Assembly: GCF_947623445.1 (NCBI RefSeq)
Contig: NC_135245.1
Coordinates: 1,061,501-1,125,500 of the forward strand
DNA length: 64,000 nt
Direction: 5' to 3'
Origin: Clavelina lepadiformis
Taxonomy: Eukaryota > Chordata > Ascidiacea > Aplousobranchia > Clavelinidae
Within the stretch, counting starts at the first letter, position 1; the number at the start of each line of letters is the position of its first letter. Of the stretch, positions 25,201 through 36,143 are shown in pieces. Below the pieces are notes generated by a model that did no database searches, had not been told where the DNA came from, and was given only the letters and a program-made list of their open reading frames with translations. The translations under genes were made by a program, and so were the position numbers.

Positions 25201-26608
25201 TTCTGTCCAGAAGTTTTTTTTATACATTCTATCTTTATTTTTTCTTTTCTTTTCTAAAGCAGTTTTGTAAACATTAGCCAAATCGCACTCGAAAGGGGTG
25301 AAAGTATAGACATCTTATAATTACGTTTGACCTTTGACATCCACATTAGACTGGCCTGACTCCGATTTTCCAACTTTTCCACACTCCGCCGCATTTCTTC
25401 GCCGGCGGCGCATTCCAACGAAACTCCGGATCCGTCGCACAAAGGCAGTCCGCGGAGTTTTGACGTCACATACACAGCTAGGCTCTCGGTGACGCACGCT
25501 CCGTATAAAATGGGGATTCCCCTCCAACCAAGCGAGTGGAGTCGCTTCAGGTTTTCGATTTCTTTCACAACTGAATTATATCTGGGAGAAGGCGCATTGT
25601 TACATTTCACCATAGGTACCATAGTACCGGATTACTGTATCGCGGTACTTTTTCAGTACCGGTACCGGTACCGTCAATAGTTTTGAAAAAATGTGCCGAA
25701 TCTCTGAATTGAATTTTTTTTTTTCAGAAATTTTAGTTGGTTCCGGTACTCGGTACTTTCCACGTGATAATTTCAAAATTGTAACGAGTATATTTTGAAA
25801 AATATATGTTAATTAATTCTTAATACCAATTTTAGCGTCTGTTGATCGTTTTTAATCAAGAAATATCAAGTAAAATTGTGAACGAATAACGTCACATATG
25901 TTTTGACCTGAAGTAACCTCTACCGGGAGCATAATAGCGGCAAACATTGCATTTGCAACAGCTTCTTTTACACAAAAAGTACCAATACTGAGTACCAACA
26001 AAGTACTAAACTACCTTTTTAAAATAGTACCGAATACCGGGACCGTCGGTACATTTTTCGCCAAGTACCGCTACCGACGGTACTTTCAAAGTAGGCCTAC
26101 TGGCTGCCTACCTCTGCATTTTACACATCGAGCTATCTAGAACAAAACAACATTATTTTTGAAGAAATCTCCTTGTTAAATGACGTCATCACCTGTACAC
26201 ATCATCTTCTGACGTTACATTGAAGATGGTCGATTGCTTTATGACGAAATTGGCGGCATCTCCGTTCTCATGAAGTGAGTGATTAAAAAATGTGGTATGT
26301 CCGTTGCGCATTTCTTGCAAAAGCTCCTTTATGTCGTCACAAGACATCCAGTCTGATGTTGGTGGAGATGAAGAAAGAATTGGAAGGTAGGAAATGTGTC
26401 CCATAGTAGCTTTTAAATAATCTGAATCCTTCTCGTTTCCGGTGAATCCCCTTCTAAATTCATTTGGGTCGACATACACTGTGTGGATATTCTTCCACTG
26501 ATAGAAGTCTACTGAACACTTCAAGGTGCGGTAGATGATAAGCCATGTTATGATTACCAGCACAACAACAACGGCTCGAAGTTTTGGTTTTGAACAAACT
26601 CGTCGCAT
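22225..26608 (-). CDS. Divergent secretory-pathway kinase B (PKDCC/POMK/DIPK-like), probable pseudokinase
   Basis: Predicted exons on the minus strand: 26608-26193, 25581-25332, 25166-25015, 24879-24763 and 22408-22225 (372 aa; phases 2,0,2,2). It is a tandem paralogue of kinase A; one of its exons (152 nt) has exactly the same length. N-terminal signal-anchor (about residues 11-26, VVVVLVIITWLII), then WMSCDDI, a lysine in FVIKQ, GWRGIPILYGACV and GLPLCDGSGV. The catalytic loop reads MEEMNGSSF where A has MEDIAGTNL, so the catalytic Asp is Glu and the metal-binding Asn is Ser. The DFG-like VDFNS keeps its Asp. This suggests weak or no phosphotransfer. The C-lobe Cys pattern (ECSRPGGELW, NNSCR, LHTCGLGRW) is retained. 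Exon 3 has tandem acceptors (CAGCAG), both in frame. The last intron (22409-24762) carries a pogo transposase relic and an inverted-repeat segment. Confidence 0.78.
23011..23745 (-). mobile_element. Pogo/Tigger-type transposase, truncated relic
   Basis: An open frame of 244 codons begins with a Brinker-type/pogo helix-turn-helix (KRRAYTVEFKIEVIKFAEKH... to about residue 45, with MVRRWVQNK). A CENP-B-like second DNA-binding region follows (residues about 75-140, SAKLIAVWAK, RGWMCNFLKRF), then the start of the DDE domain (IDETPICAGR, TGYEKNQPTLCL, ADGTKMASCVV). It stops soon after, while pogo-family transposases run on for a further 150-250 residues. No intact end of the DDE domain was seen downstream, so it is probably non-functional. 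It lies inside the last intron of kinase B, same strand. The family call is firm; activity is not expected. Confidence 0.8.
23991..24590. repeat. Inverted-repeat segment beside the pogo relic
   Basis: Outer arms 23991-24024 and 24556-24590 share an imperfect inverted pattern (ACCGT..., CGATT-TAAA-CGCGG-TAT). Inner arms 24048-24070 and 24467-24491 share GGCGGC followed by a T-run and ATCAAAC. It resembles a non-autonomous pogo-like element or the displaced ends of the neighbouring transposase element. Borders are uncertain. Confidence 0.4.
25611..26116. mobile_element. hAT-type element rich in GTACCG (506 bp) with target duplication
   Basis: The element runs from CATAGGTACC to GCCTACCTCTG, whose ends are imperfectly inverted. 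It is flanked by CATTTCAC and CATTTTAC, a 7/8 target duplication of 8 bp. Its ends are dense in GTACCG motifs, shared with the 132-bp element at 18530. It sits in intron 1 of kinase B, with its left edge only about 30 bp from the exon 2 acceptor. Confidence 0.75.
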
Positions 26609-28013
26609 GACGTCACTAGTGTGCTTCTGTCACCAAGATAACGTCGCCGTTGCTCTTACGATTTCTCATCTGTCAATTAAAGCATCTAACTTTGCCCTCA
26701 TTAACTCATATATCTCTGTCGTTGACCCTTTTAACGTCTTGTTGGATGACTTCTTCCTCTTCTGCAACTTAGGGGCATGTGTACGAAAGCTACAGTCTTG
26801 ATAAACACAGGCTTGCTCGCAAACTTGTTATAATTTACCGCATGACTTGTGACAGTCGCTTGCCTTAGGCGAAATATCGCAATGAAATGTGACTTAAATG
26901 ATATCAAAGTGGTCGGTCCATTTAAGAGAAGTAACTTATTGTTGAGATTATAAGTTTCAAAGTTCAAAAAATACCTGAATGTTTTCATCTTTTTGCATGG
27001 TCATGATATTTAGTTGACCAAGACGCGCATGCTTTGTTTATCTTTAGTTGAAAATAGAAAGTTGTGACGCGTCGAATTCAATTCTATTTTTGTGGTCAAT
27101 CTATAGTTTAAAAGTTACCTGGCAGGTTTGTTCATTTCAGCATACAGTTGAGTGTAGATTTCAAGCCAAGTTTAATTTTCCTACACAACATAATGCTTAG
27201 GTTCGAAGATTTTTAATGTTTCACTATATTTGCGGTCACGTTGTCTGCCAGTCGTTAAATTCAACTCAGAGTTTATGTTTATGTGATTTCAACACCATTT
27301 TCATCACTGTAATAATCTCCTCATAACCCAATCGAACTCTTCAATCTCTACAGGTAGTACTTGTAACTTACAGAGCATGATTTTGAACTTGCTTTTTACG
27401 TCATGGGTTAACATTGCAAATGACAACGCAAGATTTCACCCAAGAAAGGAGCCGCATTGTGCTGGAAGAAATACCCAGAAGCGAAACCCCCAAAAAATCA
27501 GGGAGTATTTTTCGACCGCTTTTATGTTTGACTGATTTACTGCTTGTCGTGTGGCGTAGCTACTGTATATAGGTTGAATTAGAAGCAGTTTGTACAACTG
27601 CTTGACTTGTGCGGCCTTATACACCGATCTCTTTCAATTTTTCTCATTTACTTAACAATTTAATGAAAAGTTACTTGATTATTTCTATCTGTACATTTTA
27701 GTTGAAGTGCCAAAAAAGTCTTCAAAGCGGATTACTTTTTGTCAATTTTTTGTACAGAACTTTTTAGGGTATAAATGTAACAGTTATAGCCTACGGTAGG
27801 TAACCTACTCCACGAACATATTCACGAAACTAAAAAAAGGTCTTATGTGATTCGAAAATCCTGAAATGAAATTCTCTGAGCATTGCACTGTAAATTAAAT
27901 TAAGGAATGCATGATTCTGTTGAAAAACAGTTATTTTATTCATATCTGTTGATCTGCTTATGAGTATTTATTTATGAAAAGAGTTTAAGTATGCAGGCTT
28001 GTATAGTGTAGAC

Positions 28014-28359
28014 CAGGACTTCTGAAACTGTGGGTTGCGACCCCGTTTGAGGTCACAAAATGTAATTTTGGGGTCGTGAAAAAAACTTAATTTTTATAAA
28101 TTGAATTTTTTTTGTTAATTTTTAATTCGCGTTACTGTTTCCATTACGAGATTCCTTTATTACTGCAGGCTACAGCTACTGTACTTCGGTGGATTGTGTG
28201 CACTTGTATGATTTTGCCAGAGACAAAATACATCTTGAGATTTGTAATTGGACGTTTATAGTTTTAACATCACTAACGTCTAGGTTACCCCTCAAGGGGT
28301 CGCATGGAAATTTCTTTTCAAAAATGGGGTCGCAGAACCAAAAAGTTTGAGAAGTCCTG
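28014..28359. mobile_element. hAT-type MITE (346 bp) with long inverted termini
   Basis: The termini are clear inverted repeats of about 30 bp: the left begins CAGGACTTCTGAAACTGTGG and the right ends TTTGAGAAGTCCTG. Both carry an internal GCGACCCC/GGGGTCGC. Flanking 8-mers (GTGTAGAC, GTAGTGAC) match only in part. The terminal sequence resembles widespread animal hAT elements that begin CAG-GACTTCTCAAACT. Confidence 0.8.
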
Positions 28360-29964
28360 GTAGTGACTGTAGAATATGTCATTCTTACAACGCCAAAAGC
28401 GTTTATATACAGATGTTAGATGATTTATTGACTACAAACAAAGCAAAATTTCTTCAACGGATAATTTTTGCATGATATTTCATTACGTGTGAGACTTTGA
28501 CGTGCTGACGTATGAGGTAATTGCTGCCAACCACTCCGCGCGTGCTGAGAGACAAAGATTCAGTTACTGGAGCCTTTTCATTGTAGCCTATAAGCATTGA
28601 ATATATTTTGAGGCAAATGACGCACTTGCCTAAAATTTTTTGAAATTCCGGTTCATAAATTTCTATGCTATATTTCACAATATATGATTTATCAACAACA
28701 TATTTAACCGGAGACGTACGTGATATATTTGTGTTTGCCTCCGTCAAAATTCATCCAGGCTACGAGCTTGCGTGTCCATACTATGTACTTGTCGCCTGGT
28801 CAACGCGTACCGGCCAATGCGGTCAGAGGTTTCTACTGAGAACCTAGTATAGCCAATTGGCTGACCACTGAAAAGTAATTAAAATTTTACACTAATTTTG
28901 AAAAAACAGACATTTACATTTATCATCGTCAATTTTAAGTATCGAGGTAAATAGTCACCGCTAGCAGTCGCAGTTTACACAAACACAATCGAACAGTTTT
29001 GTAAAACATGTTTTATGAAACGCCCCTATATAAAATCGTTTGCGTTTTGGACGAGCCTTCATCGTGAAATATGAATTTGTTGCTTGTCTGTAGAGTAAAA
29101 GATGTTATTTATTACAACAGTGAGCCGTTTTATGGGCACTCGTCCTATAAAAGCGGTTATTTGAAACGACAACAAAAGAAGACGCGGTGCAATAAAACTC
29201 AGTTAACGGGTTCGGACTTCTTCACCGAGAATTTCCATTCGTCAAACCCGTAATTTTATCGCCGAAAATCGCTTTAAAGGCGCCTATAAGTACGTAATGA
29301 CACACCCCATTTATAGATGCAAGCAACGAAGAGAAACTTTAGTAATAAGCCCTTGGGGCAAATTCATCTTTCAACACTACATTACGACAGAAGAGCCCGG
29401 TGTACTACACATGGTTGTTGGCAAATTAATGAAAGCCAAAATGTGTATCAGTTGTGGCTCGTCGCGTCATAAGTAGCCGGAACAGCAGCTGAATGAAGAC
29501 AAAGTTGAGGTTTTTGCTGAGTTTTGAAGTAGGATTGTAGTGATTATGACGATTATGACGAACTTCAATGCAGTCTATGTGAGTTGTATTTATCCACTGA
29601 ACAGTAGCGAGAATTTTAAACCGAAATTGGTTGCTGAGACTTTTTGAAAACTCGATTTTTTTTGTTTAAAGAACCGCTTTAAAACATTTCAATTTTTTAT
29701 GACCTTTATAGTGGGGGCACTCACCACTTTAAAAGCAGGATGTGGCGTTTCAGTTTCAGTGGTACGATATTGTGACGTCACATTTTAAAACGTATGTTTT
29801 GCAAATCAGTAAATAACAGAATGGTCCACCTTTCTCAGTGAGGTTTCGGTACAGCTTAACCTTTTCCCCTCAAGAACAAACGATTAATAGTTAACGTCAT
29901 AGCTTTAACAATCACTTGTTTTCTTCTAGAATTGAGTCACTAGCAAAATAGTAGTAGACTACAG

Positions 29965-29972
29965 TATATAAG
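29965..29972 (+). promoter_or_regulatory. TATA-like box of kinase C
   Basis: TATATAAG lies about 60 bp before the ATG of kinase C. A start roughly 30 bp downstream would give a 5' leader of about 35-40 nt. No other upstream ATG intervenes in the last 60 bases. Position and sequence are the only support. Confidence 0.45.
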
Positions 29973-30032
29973 GCGAAAGATTTCTCGGAAAGTCTAAAAA
30001 ATTTTTGTTTTTGTAATAACGCAATATTCGTT

Positions 30033-33000
30033 ATGTCTTACAATGAACCAAAGAAACACTTCTACTTTCGGTGTACCGGAAGTGTTATGTCTCCAAGATT
30101 CCTTTTTCTCATTTCCATTACCCTGGGCATCTTCTTCACGTACGAGGCGTTCATGAATGTTAGCCGGGTTTCGCTCTGCGTGGAGCGGACGTTTTACGGA
30201 GTTCGACTCGAACGAAGCCTTGGATCTTTCCGCCCCTTCGAAAACGACGTCGTTTTGGAATATCGCTCATTTGCTCACATTTGCAACAAGACGGGATGGA
30301 AGGCAGAAGATTGTCACAACGGTTCGTGCACTCGGGTTATTGTCGGTGGAGAGATTTATGCAAAACCAGTCGCTAACGCCACAAATAGTAAGTTTTTGAC
30401 CGAGTTTTTATTTTCTTTTGAACAAATCATTCTGTGGCGCTTGCGAAACGATTAATGCCTTATTTTCTTCCAAACACACTTGGGCTTTAGACTTATACTG
30501 TACCACCATCAAATGTTCGCAACTAGGCCAAGTTTTGCCCGTTCAAAATGCACTCGCATTTAGCATGTGCAGTGCTAAGCAAAGCTGGTAACAAAACACC
30601 TTCGGTGGAACCCGGCCGGGTAGAACTGGAGCGTAATATGGAAAAAATTTGACGTCAAGATGGATGCTTATAGCTGTTACCAAGCCCAGAAAAAACTGAA
30701 AACTGAGAGTTTACAGAATTACTACCGCAGCATCAATGCTATTATTCCGATACTCAAACTAATATTAACACCGTTCTACTTCGAGATAACCAATGCTGGT
30801 TTTCTTTCATCTCTCCACTGACAAGTCTTCTTCTGCTAATTTTTCACCTCTGGAAAGCACTTTATTTTTTTCTAATAGAAATATTTTCAAGGTGAAACAG
30901 CACAAATTAATACTTAATCAATTAATCATGTATGTACTTTTTTGAAGAGATTTTGTTGTGAAATTTAATTTGGTCTTAATAAAATGGAGCGTCGTATAAT
31001 GCCGACAGCTGTATTGAAATAAACTTTATTTTTAACAAATAAAATTTTGCTTGTGTTTTCAGGTGCAAGAATAGTCAACGAAACCTTGGACACAACAACC
31101 ACACCGCCTCCAGCTTCACAAAATGTACATGTCATGGCCAAAAGGTATTTTTAGATCCAAACAGGTTTTATTAAAATTTTAGTGTGGCATTTCCTCGGTA
31201 ATTTCAGTACGTTTATTAAAGTGTTATTCACTAAGACTAAATGAACCGATTTTTTACTCCAGTAAGACGAATATTAGTAGCAAAACATTTGAAATGAGAT
31301 CAAAAAAATTCCCAGACAAATGAAAATGAAATGATACAACAGAATTTATTGGACACAATTGATATTTCATAAAACCATTTACAGGATAAATTTATTGGAC
31401 TGCCATGGAATTAATCGACTGATGCGAGAAATAAATGGTTCCGACTTCAAAACACATAAGTATGAGTCGGATGAGACCATTTCAGTAAGGGTTGGAAAAG
31501 CACCATCACATTTAAACACCTCGTCCATGATTGAAATAAAAGAGGTAAGTAAAAAACCTATACGTAAAATTAACAACAACTTCATTAAACAAACTATATC
31601 ATCTATATTTTTACGCAGTTGGATTCACTTTATGTGACATCTGTGGCGACATGTTAATTGCCCTCACCTTATATCATCCCGCACCTAGCGTTAATTACGG
31701 TCTACTAAATTTTTGTGGTTTCGGTCTTGCGGGTTGAGATTACAAGTGTAACCCGACGGGCCGGTCTTAGTGGGAATGTATTAATTTCTTTGCTCTTTGT
31801 ACCTTAAGATAATTCCATTTATGACCCGCTGTTAACCCATTCCATCAATATTCGCCAGGCTGAAGCCCACACAACCGGTTACAAGAAGTTATATGAAGAA
31901 TTTAAAAAGAGAGAAACACTTGGATGGAATTTCATAGGCTTGCCTACTTATTTTGGAGTCTGCACCACTAAAGATCGCATCCGCATTGTGAATGAGCACG
32001 TTTTTGTAAGTTATTGCGTTACAAGCATTAAGCCTTGTTTCGTTCTTTACGAAACTTCAGGTGCCAGTTTGGAAAACTTTCGATGTTTTTTCTCTTTGGT
32101 AACAGGGGATGAGTTTGTGCGACGACGTTTCGAAAGATCACAGCAATTTTAGTCGTGGAAGTTGCTACAAACTCACCAAATTCGGGTATGGGTTTTAAAG
32201 TGCTAAATAAATGCGACGCAATTGTTTGACTTACATGAAATATTTTGAATCCCAACGAACAAAATGGACTAATTTATTCCTGTCGGTTAAATTTTCAGTA
32301 AAACGATTGTGAAAAGTGGAAAGACGAAAGCCAAAACCGACTTGACCGGGGCGACCTTGAAGCTAGTGAGATATTTCATTTGCTTCGTTGCTGAGTTGGA
32401 AGAGAAAAAATTCATTGTCGAAGATTTTCACGGCATGAACTTTATCCTCAAAAGCGATATGTCGGTGAGTTGGAAAATGGAGGCAAAAAGCAAAAATAAG
32501 ATGATCTCGGGTCTAAGAATTATGCTTCCGGTGCGCAGATGATGCTGAAAAACATCGATAACCTGCTTTACTACGGAGGCAGAAATTTGTACGGGAACAG
32601 CGTCTGCATACGAGATAGAGATTGTCCCTATCCTAAAGGCGTCCACTGGTACAACGGGTCCGCCAACCACATCCTGTACAGCAGTTGCAACGACGTCGGT
32701 GAATGTAACAAGGGAAGGTAAACGCCTTTGTGATGTCAAAATGCCGCCTGTTTCCTTTAGTGAGGTAACAATATCCTCTTGTTTATGATAACTTTTAGGT
32801 TCTTACAGATAGGGCCATAGGCACGGCTTCCATTGATCTGAAATCCAAAATAAGGGCGACTGGAAAAAATAAGATTTTTCTACCAAAAAATAAACAAACA
32901 TTTTTTCAACAACAAACAACAAACGTACTCATCACGGAAAACGTTTTTACGTTTGCTTATTTTTAAATTTAGGCTAAAATAAGTTGTTTGTCGAGGAAAT

Positions 33001-33925
33001 ACACAACCTTCACTGCAGTCTGTAGTCTACAGAACTATCCTTCATATCTAACCTATATAGACAGCCTGAAGTGCTAACAATGCTTCATGCTTATCCTACA
33101 CGGCTTGCCACTATGCATTGATACTTGTCCAATAGCCAGTGTAGCGGAATGTTCATTGAGCAAACTCTGTATAATCTCATGGTGCAAATCACACTTTTGC
33201 AACTTTATGAAGCAGTCTATAGCCGGTTTCTAGAGTAAATTCCATTCTTTTACTTCTGTTTCAGCATTTTCTATGCTTATTGTGGCTTTATAGACCGTTT
33301 ATTGCAGGAATCAAAATTCTCCAAAATACCCACCTATACTGTACTTAACTCTAAATATTTCGTCAATCAATATGCAAGCTAAAAGTTCAAATGTATCCTA
33401 ACTCAAAATTTTTTCCCGTCAGGTGCGTCGGCTTCAACGCGTCCATGCATTTGTGTGCAATCTCCAACTGGCTGATAAAGTTCTATCTTCCCTACATATC
33501 TGAAAGCAAAGAACGAGCTAAGATGCTCCATGTGTCTGACATGCTTTCCAATCCCTATGCAGAGGTTCGCACGTCAGGGAAAGCCGCATGCAACGAGGTA
33601 ACTGGATTTACCGGTATGGCAGCAAGTCCTTTGCATAATGTTCAGGCTTTTAGTCTCATACATTAGCATTGGTTAATCGCATAAGTCAGTTAATTAAACG
33701 AAATCGAAGAAAATTTTCAAGAGCCACGTCATCGTAGGTCAGGCGTTGAAAGAAGCCACCTATTTTTGACCTGGCTTTTGTCCAAAAGTAAACAGGAATT
33801 TTTTTGTTTTTTTTCAGGTAACCAATATATGGGTTTCCTATCAATCTGTGATGAAGAAAAGCAAAAATATAAAATCGGGCTTTCACCTGGCGTTACCTGC
33901 GGTTATGCGAAAAAATTCTATCTAG
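30033..33925 (+). CDS. Divergent secretory-pathway kinase C (PKDCC/POMK/DIPK-like), probable pseudokinase
   Basis: Predicted exons: 30033-30387, 31063-31144, 31385-31544, 31859-32005, 32106-32185, 32299-32464, 32539-32717, 33423-33597 and 33818-33925 (483 aa; every phase closes). It is more distant from A and B and has more introns. Signal-anchor at about residues 22-37 (RFLFLISITLGIFFTY), a longer stem with N-glycosylation sequons, then LLDCHGINRLM aligned with WLDCDDIKQIV. N-lobe GWNFIGLPTYFGVC matches GWKGIPELYGACV of A. The catalytic loop VEDFHGMNFIL keeps Asp and Asn. The DFG-like VVDADS of A is LKNIDN here, so the metal-binding Asp is Asn, and the beta-3 Lys position seems to be Arg (ISVRVG). 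C-lobe cysteines are kept (RDRDCPYP, GECNKGRC, MHLCAISNWL). It probably acts in the Golgi/ER lumen; an enzymatic role is doubtful. Confidence 0.8.
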
Positions 33926-36143
33926 ACACTGTTTCGTAAAAGTGATAATATCGCGTTTTGCTATTGTCGCCTAAATTCTTCATTTATTTATGAGGACTTC
34001 ATTTATTTATTCTAGACAACATTTCAACTTTTTCAATAGTTTGAAATTCTTATAAAATTTTGTCTATATTAGTCACTGTGCCGTCACTCCTTAAAAAACG
34101 ATATTATTGCTACGTACGCATTCCATCATTTATTAAACGGAGCAAAGAAAATTCAGATTTTCAGTTTCCTCTATACCACAGCTGTCACATTGCATTGTGT
34201 TGTAACCAGTGATTACAAAGAAACTCTGAGACTCCAGTCATTGGCTTCCTGGCAGAATTATCTGTTCTTTATATCTTTTAAATTAACAACATGATGCAAA
34301 AGCGATACTAAAATACTACAAACAAAAGCAAAACAGGCAGCATACGTTTAATGCTCAGCATACGTTTAACCGGCAAGTAGATCAGCCATCCATTTTTCCG
34401 ATATTTTTTTAATTGATGTCAGGTTGTTTTCCCTCTCAAATCGGTTGTTCTCTGAAACAACGTGTTGGCTGCCATTTTATTAAAAAGCGCTCAGTATGTG
34501 GTGCTAAAGAGTTGTAGTTACACCTTAAAAAACGCTTTGGTCCAGTGGCGATTCCAGGGTTCGAGTTCAGCGTGATTTAAGATTCTACTCTGTGCAGCGG
34601 GTAGAGTAGGTGCGCTGCGCTCAATGACGTACTTTGTATATTTCTTTCAAACGTTTGAGCACAAGTTTTTTACACATATTTCAGTATTTTCTTGAACATA
34701 GTTCTACCGAAATGATTTCTGTGTTCATCGCAGGATTGTTTTCGTTTCACATTATATTTGCAAGAATGACAACGTCTCCAGTGTAACAGGATAAAACGAA
34801 CGGGTCTCTTAGGGGTAAAAAACTAACCGGTATGTGACATCAGACCGTCGACATAAACAAGAGAAATTGAAGACGGAATCACCACAAGCCAGCACAGTCT
34901 GTATTTGGTCAGTGTAATGGCGGATGAAAATCTGCTGCTTTTTTGATCTTAGTCAAAAATTTGTCTTTGCGTTTATAAACCAGTGGTATCAATTACGTCA
35001 CTTGCCTCAACATAAACGTGGACCTCGAAATTTCTGACGAGGTCATGTGAGGCTGATAACATGCATTTGCCTCTGCTGTGATTTCATACTGAAGCGAAAC
35101 GTATAAACACGTCGGCCTGCCAGTATTTGGCCGAATCCCATATCAAAACCAAGACATATTCGCCGTTTGTCATAATAAGTTATCGCATACACTTTATTAC
35201 GCTATAATTAGGCTTACTACTTTTGTTGAGATTGGTTGATGTAGTTGGGCAAGTTTTGAGTCTCAGTTCCAAAGCTCATCTCTGGTGTCAGTAAGCTTTC
35301 GTTGGAGAGAATTTTCAATGATGCGACTCAACGCCTGTGTCCGTAAATTGAGCGTTTAAAATCTCTTATTTCACCATTTGTTGGTGTTTTGTGAAAAAGT
35401 CAGTCACATACGCTTCATACATTGTTCTGTGTAGGGAGAGAGGGTTTTATTCTGTTCAATAAAGTTCGTTAAAGCGATTGATGCAAAACATGACGTAGCC
35501 ATAGTTCGTAAATAATAGTTTGCCATAAATTCTTGTTTTCAAACAAGCAGCGTGTTAGTGCAGTGCAACCGTAGTATAAGCAGTGGGTTAGTTTCATAGT
35601 TTTCAATATTTTTTGTGATTATATCTTTTGTTAAACTGCTAGGCTAAGCTATGAAGTCACACTATGGAAAAGAATTTTGTGTTTTCTGACAACGTTGCCA
35701 GTGGCGAGATAACCGGAAAAAATAGTTTACGCGTGGCTTTGTTAGAGGAGTCGCTATTCTAATCCTGTCCCATGACCATCGTATCGGAATTTGTAACGAT
35801 TGAGAGGTTTTCAAATGGCTCCCGTGAACCCGATCAGGCGAAACAAAACAGGAAAGAAAGCCCCTCGCGAAAATAGAACAAAATTCACGTGATGTGAAAT
35901 GACGTATTTGGACCCAGGGACTTTTCTGGGTGTCAGTTCGTGTTTCAGTGAAAAGTGAACGTCGAGAATCCGACGCAGCAAGTTATTTTCACCCAGAGCA
36001 GAAATACAAGCGACTAATTTTGTTAGAGATGAATGTGGCTACGGTGTAAGTTTGAATTTTTTCTTTTGGATTGCGCTATTTTACGACACAGGTATATAGG
36101 CAACTTGTAAATGCTTTAAATAAGTGTTGATTCGCCGGAGAAC
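33926..36143. other. Intergenic stretch upstream of the EGF/SEA receptor
   Basis: About 2.2 kb separating kinase C from the large receptor gene. A donor-like GTAAGT near 36,046, after a purine-rich segment (35,940-36,045), could mark a 5' untranslated exon of the receptor. No coding sequence or RNA gene is recognised. Confidence 0.45.

Larger units (their letters stand above)
26609..30032. other. Intergenic stretch between kinases B and C (divergent promoters)
   Basis: About 3.4 kb between two kinase genes transcribed away from each other. It contains a hAT-type MITE (28014-28359) and a TATA-like box close to kinase C. No other gene is supported. Confidence 0.5.

Noticed and set aside
31812..31858. 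Earlier acceptor (CTTAAG) for exon 4 of kinase C, adding residues before AEAHTTG
   Set aside because: It gives the wrong phase after the phase 0 donor at 31544. The CGCCAG acceptor at 31858 fits and matches paralogue exon starts.
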